Below are positions 25,407 to 34,145 of a stretch of 64,000 nucleotides of DNA, one piece after another (position 1 is the stretch's first letter; each line of letters starts with the position of its first letter). The position numbers were made by a program, and so were the translations under genes. The DNA is from JAEUNX01 sp034004685 (lineage in GTDB: Bacteria > Pseudomonadota > Gammaproteobacteria > Burkholderiales > Rhodocyclaceae): NCBI GenBank assembly GCA_034004685.1, contig JAVEWG010000014.1, positions 1-64,000 on the forward strand, read 5' to 3'. Under the pieces are notes generated by a model. The model had not been told where the DNA came from, did no database searches, and saw only the letters and a list, made by a program, of their open reading frames with translations.

Positions 25407-26531
25407 ATGCCCAACCCCAGTTACCGCCCGTCCACCCAACCGCGCCCGATTGCCAGCCAGGGCCACCCCTGCCAGGGAGTGCTGGTGATCTGCCGCCCCG
25501 GCTTTGAACGGGATGCGGCCGGAGAACTCGAGCTCGCCGCCGATCGGGCCGGGCTGGACGGGGACGTGGGGGGCGAACCCGGCAGTGGCATCGCCCACCT
25601 CACCCTGATGAGCCCCTGCCCCCTGGTGGAACTCACCGAGCGCTTTCCCCTGGAGCGGCTGGTCTTCGCCCGCCACCGCCTGTTCTGGTTCGACCGGCTG
25701 GACGGCCTCAGCGAAGGCGATCGGGGCACCCCCCTGGTGGCGGCCATGACCCAAAGCGGCTTTGCCGTGTCCAGCACCCTGCTGGGCACCCCCGACTCCG
25801 ACGCGGCCAAGCCTCTCTCCGGCTTCTGCCGGCGCTTTGCTGCACCCTTCGAGCGGCTCCTGGACAAGACCAACCTGCTGCGCCCCAAGAAGGCCCACCT
25901 ACCCCAGCTCCAGGTGGTCTTCGATAGCCCCACCACGGCCTGGATGACCCTCGTCACGCCCGGCGACGGCTCCCCCTGGCCCATGGGCCTACCCCGCCTG
26001 CGCATGCCCGCCGGCGCCCCCAGCCGCTCCACCCTCAAACTGGCGGAAGCCTTCATGACCCTCCTCACCCCCACCGAGCAGGAGCAACTCCTGCGTCCCG
26101 GCCGCAAGGCCGTGGACCTGGGGGCCGCGCCGGGGGGCTGGTCCTGGCAGCTGGCCTACCGGGGACTCCACGTCACCGCCATCGACAACGGCCCGGTAGC
26201 CCCCTCGGTGCTGGCCACCGGCCTGGTGGAGCACCTGCGGGCCGACGGTTTCACCTGGCGCCCCAAGCGGCCGGTGGACTGGATGGTCTGCGACATGGTG
26301 GATCAGCCCGCCCGGGTGGCCCAGTTGATCTCTGACTGGATCATCGGCGGCCATTGCAAGCGCGCCATCTTCAATCTCAAGCTCCCCATGAAGCGCCGCC
26401 TGGAGGAAGTCCTGCGCTGCCGCGCCCTGATCGAAGGCCGGTTGAAGGAAAAGGGACCGGTGGATCTGCGCTTCAAGCAGCTCTACCACGACCGGGAAGA
26501 AATCACCGGCTACATCACCCTGCGCCAGTAA
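25407..26531 (+). CDS. rlmM: 23S rRNA 2'-O-ribose C2498 methyltransferase RlmM
   Basis: A 374-residue protein whose N-terminal THUMP-like part precedes a Rossmann methyltransferase domain with SAM motif DLGAAPGGWSWQL (about 231-243), then DWMVCDMVDQP and FNLKLPMKRR near the end. These match RlmM (YgdE), which methylates C2498 of 23S rRNA. Length is family-typical. The start at ATG 25407 is the one that gives the usual N-terminus; longer frames run antisense to the aldo/keto reductase gene. Confidence 0.93.
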   Translation: MPNPSYRPSTQPRPIASQGHPCQGVLVICRPGFERDAAGELELAADRAGLDGDVGGEPGSGIAHLTLMSPCPLVELTERFPLERLVFARHRLFWFDRLDGLSEGDRGTPLVAAMTQSGFAVSSTLLGTPDSDAAKPLSGFCRRFAAPFERLLDKTNLLRPKKAHLPQLQVVFDSPTTAWMTLVTPGDGSPWPMGLPRLRMPAGAPSRSTLKLAEAFMTLLTPTEQEQLLRPGRKAVDLGAAPGGWSWQLAYRGLHVTAIDNGPVAPSVLATGLVEHLRADGFTWRPKRPVDWMVCDMVDQPARVAQLISDWIIGGHCKRAIFNLKLPMKRRLEEVLRCRALIEGRLKEKGPVDLRFKQLYHDREEITGYITLRQ

Positions 26532-26572
26532 CCTCCTGCCAGCCCGGCACCGCCCCCCAATCCCACTATGTG

Positions 26573-26578
26573 TATAAT
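26573..26578 (+). promoter_or_regulatory. TATAAT -10 element for rhlE
   Basis: A consensus TATAAT lies about 130 nt before the rhlE start in otherwise GC-rich sequence; no good -35 is seen at 17 nt. If used, it gives a 5' leader of roughly 120 nt. Confidence 0.4.
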
Positions 26579-26690
26579 CGGGAGTTTGTCAAGACTGCCG
26601 AGCCAGGATCCAACGGACCGTCAGCAGTTACCGAATAGCCAACCCATCGCCTTCCCAGCCACGCCGCCACCCTGGCCGCCGGCGGAATGC

Positions 26691-26706
26691 GGGAGTCACT
26701 TCTCCC
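26691..26706 (+). promoter_or_regulatory. Shine-Dalgarno of rhlE in a possible hairpin
   Basis: The likely ribosome site GGGAG (26691-26695) can pair with CTCCC (26702-26706), which abuts ATG 26707, with a 6-nt loop. Five G-C-rich pairs could hide the ribosome site, a simple arrangement for translational control of a helicase. Confidence 0.4.
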
Positions 26707-28167
26707 ATGAGCTTTGCCGATCTCGGACTGATCCCCGAGCTGTTACGCGCCGTGACCGACGCCGGTTACACCGACCCCACCCCCATCCAGCAGCAGGCCA
26801 TCCCAGCGGTGATCGCCGGCGGCGACCTCATGGGGGGCGCCCAGACGGGCACTGGCAAGACCGCCGGCTTCACCCTGCCGCTGCTCCAGCGTCTAGCCCG
26901 CCACGCCAACACCAGCACCTCGCCGGCCCGCCACCAGACCCGGGCCCTGATCCTGGCCCCCACCCGGGAGCTGGCGATGCAGGTGCACGAATCGGTCAAG
27001 ACCTACTCCAAATACCTGCCCCTGCGCGCCACCTGCATCTACGGCGGGGTGGACATGAACGCCCAGATCGCCGAGCTGCGCCGGGGCATCGAGATCGTGG
27101 TGGCCACCCCCGGGCGCCTCCTGGACCATGTCCAGCAGAAGACCATCGCCCTGGGCCAGGTGGAAATGCTGGTGCTCGACGAAGCCGACCGGATGCTGGA
27201 CATGGGCTTCATCCCCGACATCCGCCGGATCCTGGGCCTGCTGCCCAAGGAGCGCCAGAGCCTGCTGTTCTCCGCCACGTTCTCCGACGAAATCAAGAAG
27301 CTGGCCGACCAGATGTTGAGGAATCCCCAGCTCATCGAGGTGGCCCGCCGCAACCAGGTTTCCGAAACCATCACCCACCGGGTCCATCCGGTTTCCAGCG
27401 GTCTCAAGCGCAATCTCCTGGCCCATATCCTGCGCCACGAACCCAACGCCCAGGTGCTGGTCTTCGTGGACACCAAGTTCGGCTGTAGCCGGCTGTCCCA
27501 TTTCCTGGAGCGCCACGGCGTCCGGGCCGATGCCATCCATGGCGACAAGGGCCAACAGCAGCGCACCGAGACCCTGGAAGCCTTCAAGAACGGCACCACC
27601 CGGGTGCTGGTGGCCACCGACGTGGCCGCCCGGGGCCTGGATATCGACGATCTGCCCTACGTGATCAACTTCGAGCTGCCCCACACCGCCGAGGACTACG
27701 TGCACCGCATCGGCCGAACCGGCCGGGCCGGGCGCCAGGGCAACGCCGTTTCCCTGGTGTGCGCCGAGGAAAAGGGCCGCCTGGCGGAGATCGAAAAGCT
27801 CATCAAGCTCTCCATTCCCCAGGAAGTGGTGCCCGGCTTCGACCCTGAGCCGGAATTCTTCGAGCCGGGGGCCAGGCCCCACCGCCGCCGTCGGGAAGAA
27901 GAAGCACCCCGCCGCGAGGAGCGCCGGGAAGAGCGAGAGCGCCCCCCCCGGACGCCCCGGGAAAGCAAGGAAAGCCGGCCCGCTGGCCGGGGCAACCGGG
28001 GAAGCACCATCGCGGCTGACGGTTTCGATTTCAGCAAGCCTTACGAACCGCGCGCTGGCGCCACCCCAGGCGAAGGCGGAGAAGACCTTGCCTCCAGGAG
28101 CGAAACACCCCAGCGCCCCCAACGTCCCATCGCCTTCCTCTTGGGGGGACTGGGGCGCGGCAAGTGA
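26707..28167 (+). CDS. rhlE: DEAD-box ATP-dependent RNA helicase RhlE
   Basis: A 486-residue DEAD-box helicase. It shows the Q motif (DPTPIQQQAIP), Walker A AQTGTGKT, PTRELAMQ, TPGRLLD, DEAD in VLDEADRMLDMGF, SATF, ATDVAARGLDIDDL and HRIGRTGRAG. After about residue 385 comes a charged Arg/Glu-rich tail (RRRREEEAPRREERREERE) suited to RNA binding. Members remodel rRNA and mRNA structure and help growth in the cold. It follows rlmM by 175 bp on the same strand. Confidence 0.95.
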   Translation: MSFADLGLIPELLRAVTDAGYTDPTPIQQQAIPAVIAGGDLMGGAQTGTGKTAGFTLPLLQRLARHANTSTSPARHQTRALILAPTRELAMQVHESVKTYSKYLPLRATCIYGGVDMNAQIAELRRGIEIVVATPGRLLDHVQQKTIALGQVEMLVLDEADRMLDMGFIPDIRRILGLLPKERQSLLFSATFSDEIKKLADQMLRNPQLIEVARRNQVSETITHRVHPVSSGLKRNLLAHILRHEPNAQVLVFVDTKFGCSRLSHFLERHGVRADAIHGDKGQQQRTETLEAFKNGTTRVLVATDVAARGLDIDDLPYVINFELPHTAEDYVHRIGRTGRAGRQGNAVSLVCAEEKGRLAEIEKLIKLSIPQEVVPGFDPEPEFFEPGARPHRRRREEEAPRREERREERERPPRTPRESKESRPAGRGNRGSTIAADGFDFSKPYEPRAGATPGEGGEDLASRSETPQRPQRPIAFLLGGLGRGK

Positions 28168-28174
28168 CAGGGCG

Positions 28175-28199
28175 TTCCGGGCCAGGCGCAGGCCCGGAA
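28175..28199. terminator. 9-bp hairpin after rhlE
   Basis: TTCCGGGCC (28175-28183) pairs exactly with GGCCCGGAA (28191-28199), 7-nt loop, just past the rhlE stop. No T-run follows, so termination would be weak or Rho-assisted. Confidence 0.5.
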
Positions 28200-28322
28200 T
28201 AGGGGCCAAATCCCCTTACTATTCCTGCGCCCCAGGCGGGTAGGCTTGCTGCAAGATTGCGGGGGTACGGCCGATAGGGACCATGGCCCCCACCTCCGAC
28301 CTTCCTGAACCAACGAGCCCGA

Positions 28323-31103
28323 ATGGACTTTCTCCGTTTCCTGCGCGATCCCGACGAACCCGAGGATCCCTTCGTGCCGGACCTTTCCGAAGGCCCGGAA
28401 AGCGGTTTGTACCTGGCCCTGCTGGAGTTGCTGGACGAAGGCCTGATCATCACCAGCGACGAGACCATCCTGGAAGCCAACAGCGCCGCCTGCCGGCTGC
28501 TGGAGCGCAACTACCGGGATCTGGTGGGCAAACCCCTGAGTGATCTGTTCCCGTCGGAAAAAGCCTTCCTGGACGCCCGCGCCCGGATGTTCATCCAGGG
28601 CGAGATGCGGGGCACCTTGCAGCTGTCCCTGCCCCACGGAGGCCATCGGGAGCTGCGCTGCAACGCCGCCGCCCGCCTGCGCCCGGGTATCCATGCCCTG
28701 ATCCTGAGCCCGGACTATCTGGCGGAAGCCAGCGCGTCGGTTCTCGCCACCGCCACCCCCGACAGCGACACGGTCTGGCCCCGCCTGGCCGCCGCCCTGG
28801 AGCAACCGGTGATCGTCCTGGACGGAGAGGAACGGGTGGCCGCCGCCAACGCCGCCGCCCTGCGCAGCCTCCAGATTCCCCGCCAGGATCTGGTGGGCAA
28901 GCGGCTATCGGAGCGACTGACGGTCAGCTGGCCAGCCCCCGGCGCGGAGCCCTTCGCCCGCCTGGAACTGGAAAATGGCGCCCGCCAGTTCCAGGCCCGC
29001 ATCCTGCCCGGACCCAAGCCTGGCTGGCGGCTGCTCATCGTCCCGCCAGAGCAGGACACCCCGTCCCCGGAAGCCTCACCCCGGCCAGCCCCGCCTCCAG
29101 TCAGCTCAAGCCCGGACGCCTTGCCCGAGGCCGAGGCACCAGCGGCCTTCGAGCGGACTTTTGGCCCCTGCCCCCTCCCCGCCCTGTTGGTTTCCACCCC
29201 GGGCATGGAAGTACTGGGGGCCAACCCCGCCGCCGGCACCTTCCTCGGGGTTGGGGCCTCAACCCTGAAGGGCCGCCCCCTGGGCGCCCTGGGCTATCGA
29301 CAAGAGGAGGCGGAACCCCTGCTATGGCGGGTCACCGACCACCAGGGTCACAGCCTGGAGGCGGAACTGCTCACCTACCCCCTGGAGCCGGGGCTTTCGA
29401 TCCTGCTCCACGACCTGCCCGAACGCCCCCTGCTGTCCTCCCGCCTGCGCCTACCAGCCCACGTGATTGAAGCCAGCCCGGAGGCCATCATGGTCTGCGA
29501 TGGGGATTGGCGCATCCAGGCGGTAAACCAGGCATTTACCCGGATCACCGGCCATACCCCAGCGGAAGTGCGGGGCCACAACCCCGACTTGCTGCGCTCC
29601 GAACGCCACGATCAGGCTTTTTATGACGCCATTCATGCCACTCTGGACGCCACCGGCCGCTGGGAAGGCGAGATCTGGAATCGCCGCAAGAACGGCGAGA
29701 TTTACCCGGAATGGCTGGCCATCACCCTCATTCGCGGGCGCGATGGCCAGGCCCTGCACTATGTGGCGGTGTTCAGCGACCTCACGGTGCGCCGGCAAGC
29801 CGACGCCCGCAGCGACTATCTGGCCAATCACGACCTCCTGAGCGGCCTGCCCAATCTGCGCTTCCTCGCCGGGCGTTTCGACGAGGCGGCGGCACGTTGC
29901 CGTGCGCAGCGCTGCAAGCTGGCCATCATCAAGATCGATCTGGACCAGTTCAAGTCCGTCAACCAGGCCCATGGCCACCACGCCGGCGACCAGGTCCTGC
30001 GGATGGTGGCCCTCCGCCTGCGGGGGGTGCTGTCCGAACCCTGCCTGGTGGCGCGCAAGCGCAGCGACAGCTTCATCGCCCTGATCCCGGACATCGAGCT
30101 GCTGACCCAAGCCCACCAGGCCGCCGATCGCCTGCGGGCCGCCCTGGACGCCCCCCTGGAGGTGGACGGCCACGCCGTGCAGCTCTCCGCCTCCCTGGGG
30201 GTGGCCCTCTGCCCGGACGACGGCACCACCCTGGAGGTCCTGCTGGGCCACGCCAACATCGCCCTCCAGCAGGTTCGAGGGGCCGGCGGCAGCGGGGTCG
30301 GCTACTACGCAGACGAGATGAACGCCGACACCCTGGCACACCAGGCCCTGGAAGCCAGCCTGCGCCAAGCCATCGAGCGCCAGGAACTGGAAGTCCACTT
30401 CGTCCCGGAATGGCGCGCCGCCCACCCCCAGGTGCCGGCGGCCGAGGCCCTGCTGCGCTGGCGCCACCCGGATCTGGGCCTGATCCCCACCCGCCGCCTG
30501 CTGCCCCTGGCAAAGGAAAGCGGGCTGATCGTCCCCCTGGGGGAGTGGGTGCTGCGCCAGGCCTGCCTGGCCGCCCAAGGCTGGGCCCAGCTCCGGGGGG
30601 TGCAGGTGCCCCTGGTGATCAACGTGGCGGTGGAACAACTGGCCAGCGAAGGCTTCCTGGAACGGGTCGCGGCCATCCTCCAGGAGACCGGCATCGACCC
30701 GGCCCAAGTGGAACTGGATCTAGAAGAGGCGGTGCTGGCCGATCAGTCCGCCAGCGTGCCCGCCACCCTGCTGGCCCTGCGCACCCTCGGGCTGCGCCTG
30801 GCCATCGACAATTTCGGCCAAGGCCTGATTCCCCTGCGCCACCTGCGCGCCCTGCCGGTGGAGCGCCTGCGCCTGAACGCCGACGTGGCCCGGGACTCCC
30901 TCCCCGCCCCCGAATACCGGGCCGTGGTGGAGGCCCTGCTGGCCATGGCCCAGACCCTGGGTCTGGAGGCGGTGGCCAAGGGGGTGGACGACCAGGAGCG
31001 CCGCACCCTGTTGCTGGACATGGGCTTTCCCGCCCTGCAAGGCCGCCTGGTAGGCGGACCGGTGCCCGCCGACCGGTTCGCGGAAGACTACCTGCTGTCC
31101 TGA
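28323..31103 (+). CDS. PAS-GGDEF-EAL protein with degenerate catalytic sites
   Basis: A 926-residue signalling protein without membrane helices. It has about four PAS-like segments (roughly 30-110, 150-240, 270-360, 375-490; the last is clearest, with a PAC), a GGDEF domain from about 503 and an EAL domain from about 690. The GGDEF signature is replaced by R580-SDSF, so cyclase activity is unlikely. In the EAL domain E708 (EALLRW) is kept. However, the DDFG pair reads D829-N830, the AEGVE Glu is K886 (AKGVD), and the LKID Lys is Arg, so phosphodiesterase activity is also doubtful. It may be a c-di-GMP or protein-interaction sensor. The gene end overlaps the convergent gtrA-like gene by 16 nt. 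Confidence 0.9.
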   Translation: MDFLRFLRDPDEPEDPFVPDLSEGPESGLYLALLELLDEGLIITSDETILEANSAACRLLERNYRDLVGKPLSDLFPSEKAFLDARARMFIQGEMRGTLQLSLPHGGHRELRCNAAARLRPGIHALILSPDYLAEASASVLATATPDSDTVWPRLAAALEQPVIVLDGEERVAAANAAALRSLQIPRQDLVGKRLSERLTVSWPAPGAEPFARLELENGARQFQARILPGPKPGWRLLIVPPEQDTPSPEASPRPAPPPVSSSPDALPEAEAPAAFERTFGPCPLPALLVSTPGMEVLGANPAAGTFLGVGASTLKGRPLGALGYRQEEAEPLLWRVTDHQGHSLEAELLTYPLEPGLSILLHDLPERPLLSSRLRLPAHVIEASPEAIMVCDGDWRIQAVNQAFTRITGHTPAEVRGHNPDLLRSERHDQAFYDAIHATLDATGRWEGEIWNRRKNGEIYPEWLAITLIRGRDGQALHYVAVFSDLTVRRQADARSDYLANHDLLSGLPNLRFLAGRFDEAAARCRAQRCKLAIIKIDLDQFKSVNQAHGHHAGDQVLRMVALRLRGVLSEPCLVARKRSDSFIALIPDIELLTQAHQAADRLRAALDAPLEVDGHAVQLSASLGVALCPDDGTTLEVLLGHANIALQQVRGAGGSGVGYYADEMNADTLAHQALEASLRQAIERQELEVHFVPEWRAAHPQVPAAEALLRWRHPDLGLIPTRRLLPLAKESGLIVPLGEWVLRQACLAAQGWAQLRGVQVPLVINVAVEQLASEGFLERVAAILQETGIDPAQVELDLEEAVLADQSASVPATLLALRTLGLRLAIDNFGQGLIPLRHLRALPVERLRLNADVARDSLPAPEYRAVVEALLAMAQTLGLEAVAKGVDDQERRTLLLDMGFPALQGRLVGGPVPADRFAEDYLLS

Positions 31104-31510
31104 TCGGCCGGCGCCGGCCTCCGCCGGTGCCGAAAGGTCCACAAGGCGTTGCCAGCGTAATGCCAGAACAGCAGGATGCCGGTGGTCAGGATCTGGGCCA
31201 CCAGATAAGGCCAGCCCAGGTAACGGGTGAATAGCTCCATCAGCAGGGCGGTCCACAGCAGGCCCGCCACCGCCACCGCCAGAAAGCGCGGCAGGGCTTC
31301 CTGGTGGGCCCGCTGGGAGCGGAACACGAAGCGGTGGCTCATCAGGTAATTCACCAGGGCCCCCAGGCCAAAACCCGCCCCGGCCCCCACCACCGGGTCG
31401 GCCCCGGCCAGTTCCACCAGGGCCACCAGCAAGGCGTAGTGGGCGGCGGTGCCCACCAGCCCAAGCAGGGCGAAGCGGGCGAAGCGCCGGGCCTGGGCGA
31501 TCAGAGCCAT
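31088..31510 (-). CDS. GtrA-family membrane protein (putative undecaprenyl-phosphate-sugar flippase)
   Basis: A 140-residue protein with four predicted membrane helices and the GtrA-type pattern (FARFALLGLVGTAAHYALL, ALVNYLMSHRFVFRS, WHYAGNALWTFRHRR). GtrA proteins are thought to flip sugar-loaded undecaprenyl phosphate for periplasmic glycosylation. GAGG lies 5 nt before ATG 31510, 7 nt after the GT-C gene stop. Third gene of the minus-strand cassette; its tail overlaps the convergent PAS-GGDEF-EAL gene. Confidence 0.87.
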   Translation of the reverse strand: MALIAQARRFARFALLGLVGTAAHYALLVALVELAGADPVVGAGAGFGLGALVNYLMSHRFVFRSQRAHQEALPRFLAVAVAGLLWTALLMELFTRYLGWPYLVAQILTTGILLFWHYAGNALWTFRHRRRPAPADQDSR

Positions 31511-31517
31511 CCTGGCC

Positions 31518-33110
31518 TCACTGGGGAATGCGGGGATCCCGCGCCGCGCCGGTGAGACCCCGGCGATCCCGCGCCACCGCCAGGGGCACGCCCATCCGCG
31601 CCACCGTGGCAACGATGGCGCCCTTCACCGCCGTATCGCAGTCCAGATGGGTGGTGGACAGAAAGAATTCCGCCTTGCGCCAGTCCCGGGTGACCTCGAA
31701 GCGGGGCCCCAGGTAGGCCGCCCCCTGGATGGACTCGGCGCACACGGCCACCGGCCAGGGCTCCGCCGGCTCCGGTTCCGCCGCCACGTAGCGGTTGAGG
31801 CGTTCCGCCACCGGGCGCAGGGCGTCGGACCAATAATCCATCTCCCAGCGATCCTCCGCCCCCGGCAGGCCCCCCACCACCTGGTTGTAATACAGGTATT
31901 GGTAGGGATGGAGCCGCGCCAGGGTCACCCCGTGGAAGGCGACCAGGGCCAGGGCCAACAGCCCCAGGGGCAGCCGCAGCCCCCCAGCCCGGGCCAGCAG
32001 CGCCCACCAGCCCAGCCCCGCCAACACCGCCAGGGGCGGCACCACAAACAGGAAATGGCGGATGCCGTTGTAAAGCGCCGGCCGGGTGGCCAGGGTGAAC
32101 ACCAGGGGAAAGGCCACCGCCACTGCCAAGGGGACGAAGATCACCCACCGCCCCCGCTTCCCCCCCGGGCGCCCCAGGGTAGCCACTGCCAGCACCAGGG
32201 CCGCCGCCGCCCCCGCCAGCAGCAACTCCGGCAGACGCACCGCCAGATAGGTGAGGAGATAGGTACGGGGCACCGCACCAATCAGGTAATCCTGACCTGC
32301 CAGGAGGGTATGGAGGGAAAACTCGAAGTGGGAAAAGGCCCGGGCCGCTTCCAGCAGATTGCCCGGGGCCATCACCGACCAAGGCCAGAAGAGCCCCATC
32401 AGCACCAGGGCCACGGCGGCGGAGGGGACCAGCGCCCAGGCGCTCCTGGCCACGAAGGCCAGCCTCCCGCGCCAGCCTCCTTCGGCCCGGGCCAGGGCAA
32501 CGGCCAGCACCGTCAGCACCAGGTAGAACACCGCGAACACCGCCCCCACCCGCAGGCCGATGGCACAACCTACCGCCACCCCGAAGCGCAGCACCAACCC
32601 CTGGGAGGGCCGGGGCAGCTCCGGCACCAGGCGGGTGATGTAGTAAAGGGCCCACACCATGCAGGTGGCGAAGGGTACGTCCTTGGTGTGGGTGAACATC
32701 CCGCCGGACCAGGCCCCGGTGAGGACCAGAATCACCAGGGCCGCCAGGCCCGCCCCTTCGCCCCCCAGCAAACGACCCAGCCGCCACGCCCCCGCCAGGC
32801 CCGCCAGGCCGAAGAGGGCCGAGAGCAGATGACGCATGTCCCACACTGGCAGGGGCAGAGTCCGCTCCAGCAGCGCGGCGATCAGGTCAAAGAAGCCGCC
32901 GTAGAGGTAGAGGTTCTTGTAGTGAAAGGCCCCCTGATCGACAAAGCCGGACGCGTAGAAATCCACCAGCAGGCGGCCATAGACGTGCTGAACCTCCTCG
33001 TCGTTGCTGATTCCGTGCTGATCAAAAGTCAGGATGATGAACAGTCCCACCAGGGCCAGCAGGCCCCAGCCCAGGCGCCGGGCCCAGGCATTTTCCGCTG
33101 GGCCGGTCAC
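31518..33110 (-). CDS. GT-C-fold membrane glycosyltransferase (GT39/ArnT-like)
   Basis: A 530-residue protein with about ten to eleven membrane helices. An acidic first-loop motif (ISNDEEVQHVYGRLL) and HTKDVPF resemble GT-C glycosyltransferases that use polyprenyl-phosphate sugars on the periplasmic side. I chose GTG 33110, whose GTGA overlaps the stop of the GT2 gene and has GGAG 8 nt upstream; longer frames are antisense-like noise inside the GT2 gene. Between GtrB- and GtrA-like proteins it fills the place of the specific transferase of a Gtr cassette. Acceptor (O-antigen, protein or other) unknown. Confidence 0.82.
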   Translation of the reverse strand: MTGPAENAWARRLGWGLLALVGLFIILTFDQHGISNDEEVQHVYGRLLVDFYASGFVDQGAFHYKNLYLYGGFFDLIAALLERTLPLPVWDMRHLLSALFGLAGLAGAWRLGRLLGGEGAGLAALVILVLTGAWSGGMFTHTKDVPFATCMVWALYYITRLVPELPRPSQGLVLRFGVAVGCAIGLRVGAVFAVFYLVLTVLAVALARAEGGWRGRLAFVARSAWALVPSAAVALVLMGLFWPWSVMAPGNLLEAARAFSHFEFSLHTLLAGQDYLIGAVPRTYLLTYLAVRLPELLLAGAAAALVLAVATLGRPGGKRGRWVIFVPLAVAVAFPLVFTLATRPALYNGIRHFLFVVPPLAVLAGLGWWALLARAGGLRLPLGLLALALVAFHGVTLARLHPYQYLYYNQVVGGLPGAEDRWEMDYWSDALRPVAERLNRYVAAEPEPAEPWPVAVCAESIQGAAYLGPRFEVTRDWRKAEFFLSTTHLDCDTAVKGAIVATVARMGVPLAVARDRRGLTGAARDPRIPQ

Positions 33111-34093
33111 TGGCGGGGCTCCGGGAAGCCGACCCGCTCCGACACCAGATAGAGGGGCCGCCCCTTCACCTCGGTGAAGATCCGCCCAATGTACTCCCCC
33201 AGCACCCCCAGGCTGACAAGCTGAACGCCGGACAGGAACAACACCGCCACCATGGTGGAGGCATAGCCGGGCACATCGATCCCGTAGATCAAGGTGCGGA
33301 TCACCAGAAAGCCGCCGTAGGCGCCGGAGAGCAGGGCCAGCACCACCCCGATCACCGACCACACCCGCAGGGGCAGGGTGGAAAAGGCGGAAAAGCCATC
33401 CACCGCGTAGCTCAGCAGCCGCAGCATGGACCAGGCGGAGGCTCCGGCGGCCCGCTCCTCGGGCTCGAAGTCCACCGTCGCCCGGCGAAAGCCCACCCAG
33501 CTGGTGATGCCTTTCATGAAGCGGGTCCGCTCCGGCAGGCTGTTGATGGCATCCACCACGGCCCGGTCGAAGAGGCGGAAGTCCCCGCCCCCCTCCTCCA
33601 GGGCCACTTCGGAAATGCGTGCGAACAGCCGGTAGAACCCCCGGCTCAACTGGCGCCGCAGCCAGGGATCGGTATCCCGGGAACGGCGCACCGCGGTCAC
33701 CATCCGGGCCCCCTTGCGCCACGCCTCCAGCAGGTCCGGAATCAGTTCCGGGGGATGCTGGAGATCCCCGTCCATCAGCACCACCACCTGGCCGGTGGCC
33801 TCCCGCAGGCCGGCGGCCATGGCCGCCTCCTTGCCGAAGTTGCGGGCGAAGCGGATAGCCCGGATGGAGGGGTCCGCCGCCGCCAGGGCCGCCACCGCAT
33901 CGAAGGTGGCGTCCCGGCTGCCGTCATCCACGAATACAATCTCGCGGCCCGCCAGGGGCAGTTCCGCCAGCACGGCGGAGAGGCGCTGGTGCAGCAGCGC
34001 CACCCCCAGGCTTTCGTTATAAAGGGGTACCACCACCGACAGGGTGGGGCCGACGGGGTCAAGGGGAGCAAGGGCTCCCACGGGGATCATCAC
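33107..34093 (-). CDS. GtrB-like family 2 glycosyltransferase
   Basis: A 328-residue membrane-anchored GT2 enzyme. It has VVVPLYNES at the start, FVDDGSRDAT, MDGDLQHPPEL (metal-binding DxD region) and RSRDTDPWLRR, followed by two C-terminal membrane helices (about 240-260 and 275-300). This matches GtrB/polyprenyl-phosphate hexose synthases, which load a sugar onto undecaprenyl phosphate. Start GTG 34093 has AGGA 9 nt upstream; ATG 34090 directly after is the alternative. First gene of the three-gene cassette; only 52 bp separate it from the divergent deacetylase. Confidence 0.9.
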   Translation of the reverse strand: MMIPVGALAPLDPVGPTLSVVVPLYNESLGVALLHQRLSAVLAELPLAGREIVFVDDGSRDATFDAVAALAAADPSIRAIRFARNFGKEAAMAAGLREATGQVVVLMDGDLQHPPELIPDLLEAWRKGARMVTAVRRSRDTDPWLRRQLSRGFYRLFARISEVALEEGGGDFRLFDRAVVDAINSLPERTRFMKGITSWVGFRRATVDFEPEERAAGASAWSMLRLLSYAVDGFSAFSTLPLRVWSVIGVVLALLSGAYGGFLVIRTLIYGIDVPGYASTMVAVLFLSGVQLVSLGVLGEYIGRIFTEVKGRPLYLVSERVGFPEPRQ

Positions 34094-34145
34094 GTTAAGG
34101 ATTCCTGGACGGCAGGTCGGCGCATTCTACCGGAGCGTAAATAGC

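Noticed and set aside
31088..34093. Prophage origin of the Gtr-like cassette
   Set aside because: Although such cassettes occur on phages, no phage structural, integrase or lysis gene is present in the flanking 10 kb.
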